In this document: positions 59,282 through 64,000 of the stretch, one piece after another
Position numbering within the stretch: the first letter of the stretch is position 1
How the letters are laid out: each line of letters begins with the position of its first letter
Assembly (NCBI GenBank): GCA_964242305.1
Contig: CAXTBB010000018.1
Coordinates: 8,854 to 72,853 of the forward strand
Direction of reading: 5' to 3'
Length of the DNA stretch: 64,000 nt
From: DATLGB01 sp964242305
GTDB lineage: Bacteria; Actinomycetota; Thermoleophilia; Solirubrobacterales; Solirubrobacteraceae
Notes under the pieces: model-generated
Databases searched by the model: none
What the model saw: the letters and a program-made list of their open reading frames with translations, nothing else
Told to the model about the DNA's origin: nothing
Position numbers and translations under genes: made by a program

Positions 59282-60234
59282 CCGTTGAACTGTGGCACGA
59301 CCTCCGCCTTGAAGGTCTCGAAGAAGGCCTCGTTGTCCGGACCGATCTGCTGGACGAACAGCTCGTCGACGCCCGCGTCGGCGAACTCCTGGAAGTGCGC
59401 GACGTGCTTGCCGACGTCCGGCCCGCACACGCGGCTCCCGGCGATCATGTCCTTGGTGACCAGCTCGGAGGCCTGCTCGAAGTGCGCGGGCGTGGGCAGG
59501 ATCTGGGGCAACTCGCCCGGCAGTCCCTCGTTGCGCCAGATCCGGAAGACGGTGTCCAGGCAGGCCTGCTCGTCGGCACCGAAGCAGACCTTCGTGCCGG
59601 CGTGGACGACCTTGCCCTTCCCGCCCGCGTCCTGGAACTGCTTGATCGCGTCCGCGTCGGGCTCGACCGTGCAGAAGCCGTCGCCGATGCGGCCGGCCAG
59701 CTCGATCGCCTTCGGCCCGAAGCCGGAGATGAGGACGGGCGGCGGCTCGTCGGGCAGCGAGTACAGGCGCGCGTTCTCGACCAGGTAATGACCGCCGTCG
59801 TGGCTGAACTGCCCGCCCTTCCACATCTCGCGCATGATGTGGATGGCCTCCTCGAGCATCTCCAGGCGCACGTCCGCCTCCGGCCAGTGGTCGCCGAGGA
59901 CATGCTCGTTGAGCGCCTCGCCGGTCCCGACGCCGAGGTTGAAGCGCCCCGGCCCGAGCAGCGCCGCCGACGTCGCGGCGGCCTGGGCGATGATCGCCGG
60001 GTGGATGCGGATCGTGGGGCAGGTGACGCCGGTGGTGACCGGCAGGTCGGTCGCCTCCGCGAGCGCGCCGATCACCGACCACACGAAGGGCGAGTTGCCC
60101 TGCTCGTCGTTCCAGGGGTGGAAGTGGTCGGAGATCCACAGGCCGTGGAAGCCCGCGTCCTCCGCGAGCTTGGCCTGGCGGACGAGCTCGCGGGGACCGA
60201 ACTCCTCGCTGGACAGGAAGTAACCGAGTTTCAT
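59278..60234 (-). CDS. LLM-class F420-dependent oxidoreductase (G6PD-like family)
   Basis: 318 residues. N-terminal MKLGYFLSSEEFGPRELV and the blocks FHGLWISDHFHPWNDEQG, VTTGVTCPTIRIHPA, GRFNLGVGTGEALNEHV fit the F420-dependent glucose-6-phosphate dehydrogenase-like branch. ATG 60234 is chosen since MKLGYF is the family start. The start overlaps the monooxygenase stop (ATGA). It could supply or use reduced F420 in the same pathway. Confidence 0.88.
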   Translation of the reverse strand: MKLGYFLSSEEFGPRELVRQAKLAEDAGFHGLWISDHFHPWNDEQGNSPFVWSVIGALAEATDLPVTTGVTCPTIRIHPAIIAQAAATSAALLGPGRFNLGVGTGEALNEHVLGDHWPEADVRLEMLEEAIHIMREMWKGGQFSHDGGHYLVENARLYSLPDEPPPVLISGFGPKAIELAGRIGDGFCTVEPDADAIKQFQDAGGKGKVVHAGTKVCFGADEQACLDTVFRIWRNEGLPGELPQILPTPAHFEQASELVTKDMIAGSRVCGPDVGKHVAHFQEFADAGVDELFVQQIGPDNEAFFETFKAEVVPQFNG

Positions 60235-61703
60235 ACGGACGCCGCTACCCGCTGCGGCGTCCATTGGTGCTCGGCGGCGTCAAAGCGGCGCAGGGCCGCG
60301 GCGTAGCGGAACGTGTAGTCGGGCCACAGCGTCGTGTTGCGGCCCTCGTCGTCGAGGTACCAGGAGGCGCACCCGCCCCCCAGCCAGACGGTCCCCTGCG
60401 ATTGGCGCTGGACCTCCTCGGTCCAGGCGTCCTGCGCGGCGACGGTCGGCTCCAGCGCGGCGTCGCCGCGGCAGTCGAGCTCGCCCAGCGCGTCGAGCAC
60501 GTAGTCGGCCTGCGTCTCGGCCATGAAGACGACGCTCATGTGCCCGGTGCCCGTGTTGGGGCCGAGCAGGAAGAACAGGTTCGGGAAGCCGGCCACGGTG
60601 GTGCCGCGGTGCGCCGTCATCGAGCCGCCCCAGTGGGCGTCGAGGGTGGTGCCGCCGGCGTTGCGGATGTGGCGGGCGACGGGCGGGCGGGTGACCTCGA
60701 AGCCGGTGCCGAAGATGATCACGTCGACCTCGGCCTCGGACCCGTCGGCGCCGACCACCGTGTTGCCGCGCACCTCGGTCATGCCCGTGGCGACGACGTC
60801 GACGTGCTCGCGGGCCAGCGCCGGGTAGTAGGCGTTGGAGAGCAGCAGGCGCTTGCAGCCGGGCTCGTACTCGGGCGTCACCTTCGCGCGCAGCGCGGCG
60901 TCGGCGATCTGGCGGCGGATGTGGGCCTTGCCGAGCGCGGCGATGACGCTGGGCTTGCGCGGGTGCACCAGCGGCGTGCCCGAGCCGAGGTCGCGCAGCC
61001 AGAAGATGCCCTTGCGGACCGCGTCCTGCGCGGCGGGCACGCGCTTGAAGAGCTCGCGCTCGACGCGGGTGATCGGGCGCTCCGTGCGCGGCAGCACCCA
61101 CGGCGCGGTGCGCTGGAAGACGGTCATGTGGCCGACCTGGTCGGCGATCTCGGGGATGAACTGGATCGCGGACGCGCCGGTGCCGACGACGGCGACGCGC
61201 TTGCCGGTCAAGTCGACGTCGTGGTCCCAGCGGGCGGAGTGGAAGACGTCGCCCTCGAAGTCGACCAGGCCGGGGACCGCCGGGAGCTTGGGCTCGACCA
61301 GCGGGCCGGCGGCGGCGACCACGGCGCGGGCGCGGAACGGGCCGCTGGACGTGTCGACCGCCCAGTGGTCGCCCTGCCACTGCGCGTCGAGCAGCTCCGT
61401 GTCGAAGCGGATGTGGGGGAGGAGGCCCTCGTCGCGGGCGACGCCCTGCAGGTAGCGGTGGATCTCGGGCTGGTGCGAGTAGGTCCGGCTCCAGCGCGGG
61501 TTCTGCGCGAAGCTCAGCGAGTACATGTGGCTGGGGACGTCGCAGGCGGCCCCCGGATACGTGTTGTCGCGCCACACGCCGCCGACGTCGCTCGCCCGCT
61601 CGACGATGACGAAGTTCGTGCGTCCGGCCCGCTTGAGCTTGGCCGCCATGGCGATGCCGCTGAAGCCGGCGCCAACGATGAGTACGTCCGTGGTCTCTCC
61701 CAT
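60231..61703 (-). CDS. Flavin-containing monooxygenase, Baeyer-Villiger type
   Basis: 490 residues. FAD motif GAGFSGIAMA (residues 11-20), the BVMO fingerprint FEGDVFHSARWDHD near residue 150, NADPH motif VVGTGASAIQ, and the C-terminal FGTGFEV. The length and the fingerprint fit class B monooxygenases that insert oxygen next to a ketone using NADPH and O2. The first gene of a three-gene operon with LLM and alpha/beta hydrolase; a palindrome upstream suggests repression by the nearby TetR protein. Confidence 0.91.
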   Translation of the reverse strand: MGETTDVLIVGAGFSGIAMAAKLKRAGRTNFVIVERASDVGGVWRDNTYPGAACDVPSHMYSLSFAQNPRWSRTYSHQPEIHRYLQGVARDEGLLPHIRFDTELLDAQWQGDHWAVDTSSGPFRARAVVAAAGPLVEPKLPAVPGLVDFEGDVFHSARWDHDVDLTGKRVAVVGTGASAIQFIPEIADQVGHMTVFQRTAPWVLPRTERPITRVERELFKRVPAAQDAVRKGIFWLRDLGSGTPLVHPRKPSVIAALGKAHIRRQIADAALRAKVTPEYEPGCKRLLLSNAYYPALAREHVDVVATGMTEVRGNTVVGADGSEAEVDVIIFGTGFEVTRPPVARHIRNAGGTTLDAHWGGSMTAHRGTTVAGFPNLFFLLGPNTGTGHMSVVFMAETQADYVLDALGELDCRGDAALEPTVAAQDAWTEEVQRQSQGTVWLGGGCASWYLDDEGRNTTLWPDYTFRYAAALRRFDAAEHQWTPQRVAASV

Positions 61704-61722
61704 GGGTGTTACATTGCCGTAA

Positions 61723-61738
61723 GTTACGAGTTCGTAAC
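61723..61738. promoter_or_regulatory. Palindromic operator candidate between BVMO and HIT/TetR genes
   Basis: GTTACGA (61723-61729) and TCGTAAC (61732-61738) form a perfect 7-bp inverted repeat with a 2-base centre, and a further half-site GTTAC lies at 61708-61712. It is 20 bases upstream of the monooxygenase ATG and about 43 from the HIT gene, a typical TetR operator position. Confidence 0.55.
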
Positions 61739-61780
61739 ATGACGTGCATCACACGTCGACGGGTGGGTAGCGTCGAACCC

Positions 61781-62233
61781 ATGCCCTGGTGGCCAGAAGA
61801 GGAGTGGGCCGAGAAGCGTCGCGGCGCGGGGTGCTTCCTGTGCGCGCACGCCCATCACTCCAACGACGAGGGGGACCTCGTGGAGGCGACCGAGTTCAGC
61901 TTCGTCCACCTCAAGCGCAACCAGTCGCATCCCGGCCACGCGTGCGTGATCTTCCGCCGCCACGAGCCCGAGCTGCACGACCTGAGCCCCGAGGAGCTGC
62001 GGGGCTTCACGACGGACGTGGCCCGCGTGTCCCGGGCGATCGAGGCGGCGTTCAACCCCAAGAAGGTCGACCAGCTGATCATCGGCCACCTCTCCCCGCA
62101 CCTGCACTGCCATGTCTTCCCGCAGTACGAGTCCGACGACCCGCGGGCGACGCCGAACATCCACGACTCCGTGCTCGTCCTGGACGAGGCGGAGCAGCGC
62201 GCGCGGGTCGAGCTGCTGCAGCGCCACCTATGA
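61781..62233 (+). CDS. HIT-family protein
   Basis: 150 residues. The histidine-triad active site is HLSPHLHCHVFPQY near residue 107, with CFLC at the N-terminus resembling the zinc-binding pair of some HIT enzymes (CFLCAHAHH). It probably hydrolyses AMP- or NMP-linked substrates. The TetR gene starts within its stop codon, so the two are translated together. Confidence 0.86.
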   Translation: MPWWPEEEWAEKRRGAGCFLCAHAHHSNDEGDLVEATEFSFVHLKRNQSHPGHACVIFRRHEPELHDLSPEELRGFTTDVARVSRAIEAAFNPKKVDQLIIGHLSPHLHCHVFPQYESDDPRATPNIHDSVLVLDEAEQRARVELLQRHL

Positions 62234-62760
62234 CGCGCCTGTCCGCACCCGAGCGCCGCGAGCAGCTGCTGGACGCCACGAAGGCGATCGTCGCCGCCGA
62301 CGGCTTCCACGCCGTCTCCGTCGAGGCGATCGCCCGCAGCGCCGGCATCACCCGCCCGATCGTCTACCACCACTTCGACGGGCTCGACGACGTGCTGGTG
62401 GCGCTGGTCGAGCGCGAGACCTCGCGCGCCCTCGAGCAGCTCGCCGGCATGGTGTCGGGGAAGGGCCTGCTCGCGTCCTTCGAGACGTACCTCGCCGCCG
62501 TCGAGGCCGACCCCGTCACCTGGCGGCTCGTGCTGATACCGCCGGAGGGCCTGCCCGCCGTGCTGCGGGAGCAGATCGGACAGTGGCGCGCGTCCTTCGC
62601 GGCCGCCATCGCCGCGGGGCCGTCCTCGCCCGATCCGGAGCTGACCGGCATGACGCTGCAGGCGCTCGCCGACGAGGGCGCGCGCCTGCTCCTGGCCGGC
62701 TACGACCGCGAGCGCATCCTCACGCACGCGCGCTGGGTGCTCGCTGCCCTGAACGGGTAG
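62230..62760 (+). CDS. TetR-family transcriptional regulator
   Basis: 176 residues. HTH at about residues 26-47 (VSVEAIARSAGITRPIVYHHF), then a helical ligand-binding domain (LVLIPPEGLPAVLREQIGQW). It overlaps the HIT gene stop (TATGA) and lies downstream of the divergent BVMO operon; a palindrome at 61723-61738 is a likely operator. Ligand unknown. Confidence 0.88.
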   Translation: MTRLSAPERREQLLDATKAIVAADGFHAVSVEAIARSAGITRPIVYHHFDGLDDVLVALVERETSRALEQLAGMVSGKGLLASFETYLAAVEADPVTWRLVLIPPEGLPAVLREQIGQWRASFAAAIAAGPSSPDPELTGMTLQALADEGARLLLAGYDRERILTHARWVLAALNG

Positions 62761-62793
62761 CGCAGGCCCACCATCAAACGAAAGGTGGCCCCC

Positions 62794-62910
62794 ATGGCCG
62801 CAGCACTCGCAGCACTGGCAGCGCCCCCGACTGCCGCCCTCGGAATGGGCATCGTCGGGCTGATCATCGTGATCCTGGTCGTGGTCTTCATCGTCACCCG
62901 CGTCCTCTAG
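62794..62910 (+). CDS. 38-residue single-pass membrane peptide
   Basis: The frame encodes 38 residues: an Ala/Pro-rich start (AAALAALAAPPTAALG) followed by one strongly hydrophobic segment (MGIVGLIIVILVVVFIVTRV). GGTGG lies 6 bases before the ATG. It starts 33 bases after the TetR stop and overlaps the convergent crotonase gene by 17 bp. A small membrane protein is likely; the function is unknown. Confidence 0.55.
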   Translation: MAAALAALAAPPTAALGMGIVGLIIVILVVVFIVTRVL

Positions 62911-63586
62911 GGAGACCGGTCCCCGTCCGCTGGAAGTCCAGCAGGCGGTCGTTCTCGTAGCCGACTCGCGCGGCCGTCCGGTCGAGGTCGCGGAACATCT
63001 GCTTGAGGACGCGGACGTCGCCGAGGCCCTGCGCGAGGTCGAGCGCGCGCGCCTCGGCGGCGTCGGCGCGCACGGCGTCGTGCAGGAAGCCGGCGGCGAG
63101 CGCCTCGTCGGCGCCGATGACCCGGCCGGTCAGGACCCAGTCCTTGGCGCGGCTGACCCCGATCAGCGGCGCGAGCCGGGCCGGGCCGACCGGGACGCCG
63201 TGGCGCGCGCCGGCCCAGGTGAGCTTGAGGTTGTCGCCGCCGATGCGCAGGTCGCACCCGGCGGCGAGCTCGGCGCCCGCGCCCACGCAGTTGCCGACGC
63301 AGACGCCGACGGTCGGCGCCGGGTGCGCCTCGACCGCCGCGTAGAGCTGGGTGAACAGCTCCATGCGGGTGACGCCGCCCTCTGCGTCGAGGTTCTCGCC
63401 GACGTCCGCGCCGGCCGACAGCGCGGCCACGTCCGTCGTCGAGATGACGACCGCCTGCGCGTCGTGCGCGTCGCGCAGTGCGGCGAGCAGGTCGTGCAGC
63501 AGCGCGGTGTCCATCGCGTTGCGGCGCTCGGGCCGGTCGAGGCGGACGACGGCGACGTCGCCGACCGCCTCCGTCACGACGCTCAC
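62894..63586 (-). CDS. Crotonase-family protein, short
   Basis: 230 residues, slightly short for the family. The first oxyanion segment AALSAGADVGE and the second GNCVGAGAELAAGCD, with its Glu, are kept; the second acid residue is not recognisable (LTWAGARHGVPVG). The GTG start overlaps the stop of the acyl-CoA dehydrogenase-like gene (GTGA). Enoyl-CoA hydratase or isomerase activity is plausible. Confidence 0.83.
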   Translation of the reverse strand: MSVVTEAVGDVAVVRLDRPERRNAMDTALLHDLLAALRDAHDAQAVVISTTDVAALSAGADVGENLDAEGGVTRMELFTQLYAAVEAHPAPTVGVCVGNCVGAGAELAAGCDLRIGGDNLKLTWAGARHGVPVGPARLAPLIGVSRAKDWVLTGRVIGADEALAAGFLHDAVRADAAEARALDLAQGLGDVRVLKQMFRDLDRTAARVGYENDRLLDFQRTGTGLPRGRG

Positions 63587-64000
63587 CCGGTGTACTTCCG
63601 CATCTCCTGGCGGGCGATGGTCAGCTTGTGCAACTCGTCGTTGCGGGCCTGCCGGTCGGCGAACAGGTGCCCGGCGACGTCGATGGTCGACTGGTCCAGG
63701 GCACCGCTGGCGTCGAACAGGGTCAGATCCACCGCCTCGGGCCGGATGTCCAGCCCGATCCGCTNNNNNNNNNNGATGGTCAGCTTGTGCACCTCGTCGG
63801 GGCCGTCGGCGAGCCGCAGCGTGCGCACGTGTGCGTACATCGCCGCCAGCGGGAAGTCCTGGGAGACGCCGCCGCCGCCGTGGACCTGGATCGCGCGGTC
63901 GATGATCTCCAGCGCGACGTTCGGCGCGGCGACCTTGATGGCGGCGATCTCCGTGCGCGAGTGCTTGTTGCCGACGGTGTCCATCAGCCAGGCGGTCTTG
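63583..64000 (-). CDS. Acyl-CoA dehydrogenase C-terminus, interrupted by assembly gap
   Basis: The part 63775-64000 encodes a normal acyl-CoA dehydrogenase C-terminus (RAIQVHGGGGVSQDFPLAAM, RTLRLADGPDEVHKLTI). After the 10 Ns the frame continues with a segment (RIGLDIRPEAVDLTLFDASG) foreign to this family and resembling the start of a ROK-type sugar kinase/repressor. It then returns to DELHKLTIARQEMRKYTG, a proper dehydrogenase end. The N-terminus is outside the window. The true gene probably reads straight from DEVHKLTI to ARQEMRKY. Confidence 0.7.
   Translation of the reverse strand, partial: KTAWLMDTVGNKHSRTEIAAIKVAAPNVALEIIDRAIQVHGGGGVSQDFPLAAMYAHVRTLRLADGPDEVHKLTIXXXXRIGLDIRPEAVDLTLFDASGALDQSTIDVAGHLFADRQARNDELHKLTIARQEMRKYTG
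63616..63640 (-). repeat. 25-bp direct repeat, copy 1
   Basis: This copy and 63775-63799 are identical except for one base. The copies lie on either side of the foreign segment and the N gap, which suggests a mis-joined or collapsed contig end. Confidence 0.7.
63765..63774. other. Assembly gap (10 N)
   Basis: Ten undetermined bases inside the acyl-CoA dehydrogenase reading frame. Fixed-length N runs of this kind are inserted by scaffolding software. Confidence 0.98.
63775..63799 (-). repeat. 25-bp direct repeat, copy 2
   Basis: Second copy of the repeat at 63616-63640, directly abutting the N gap. It encodes the DEVHKLTI part of the dehydrogenase. Confidence 0.7.

Noticed and set aside
1..64000. 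CRISPR arrays, rRNA operons, insertion sequences or prophage genes
   Set aside because: No regularly spaced repeats, no rRNA-like stretch, and no transposase, integrase or phage structural protein was found on either strand.

Overview
The window is GC-rich throughout, with coding on both strands, short intergenic gaps and very frequent stop/start overlaps of the ATGA and GTGA type. Three LLM-class (F420-type) oxidoreductases, a Ddn-like deazaflavin reductase, PucR-type and LacI regulators and many acyl-CoA enzymes point to a soil actinobacterium. My best guess is Thermoleophilia/Solirubrobacterales, an inference from gene content alone. It is a draft scaffold: a 10-N gap lies at 63765-63774, and both ends cut genes. 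There are no rRNA genes, intact tRNAs, CRISPR arrays or recognisable transposons.

Layout. 1-1554: the end of an unrecognised protein, then 719 bp without a convincing gene that holds the 3' end of a tRNA-like sequence. 1555-8277 (+): crotonase, MaoC-type hydratase, a ribose-type ABC importer (lipoprotein, double ATPase, permease) and an alpha-methylacyl-CoA racemase, most of them overlapping, which suggests uptake and beta-oxidation of a branched acid. 8270-12685: LLM oxidoreductase, HAD phosphatase, crotonase and a PPDK-like protein with no PEP-binding barrel. 12687-16441: a small kinase divergent from an acyl-CoA dehydrogenase / HAD / SDR operon, together carrying the separate domains of animal ACAD10.

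30172-16438 (-): a run of twelve genes, the last ten nearly gapless: crotonase, GAF/PucR regulator, acyl-CoA ligase, a free-standing phosphohistidine (PEP-mobile) domain, two 550-residue paralogues of unknown function, LLM oxidoreductase, winged-helix protein, phosphotriesterase-like hydrolase, two zinc alcohol dehydrogenases and an SDR. This is the best candidate here for an undescribed pathway.

30296-41304: second kinase, tyrosine phosphatase, a large secreted two-domain phytase-like protein, secreted glycerophosphodiesterase, lactate-type permease, Ski2-like helicase and several small proteins. 41314-41933 is a decayed AraC/VOC locus. 41945-45483 (-) is a four-gene methyl/thiol catabolic cluster facing a LacI regulator across three tandem LacI-type operators.

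46588-54117 (-) encodes histidine degradation: hutI, then hutF-def-hutU-hutH in one overlapping operon. A catalytically intact peptide deformylase sits where hutG, the N-formylglutamate deformylase, would be expected. 54150-64000 holds two NlpC/P60-type peptidases, 1-Cys peroxiredoxin, aquaporin Z, a PGPGW protein, LysR, alpha/beta hydrolase, a third LLM enzyme, a Baeyer-Villiger-type monooxygenase divergent from HIT/TetR genes, a 38-residue membrane protein, a crotonase and a broken acyl-CoA dehydrogenase at the scaffold gap.
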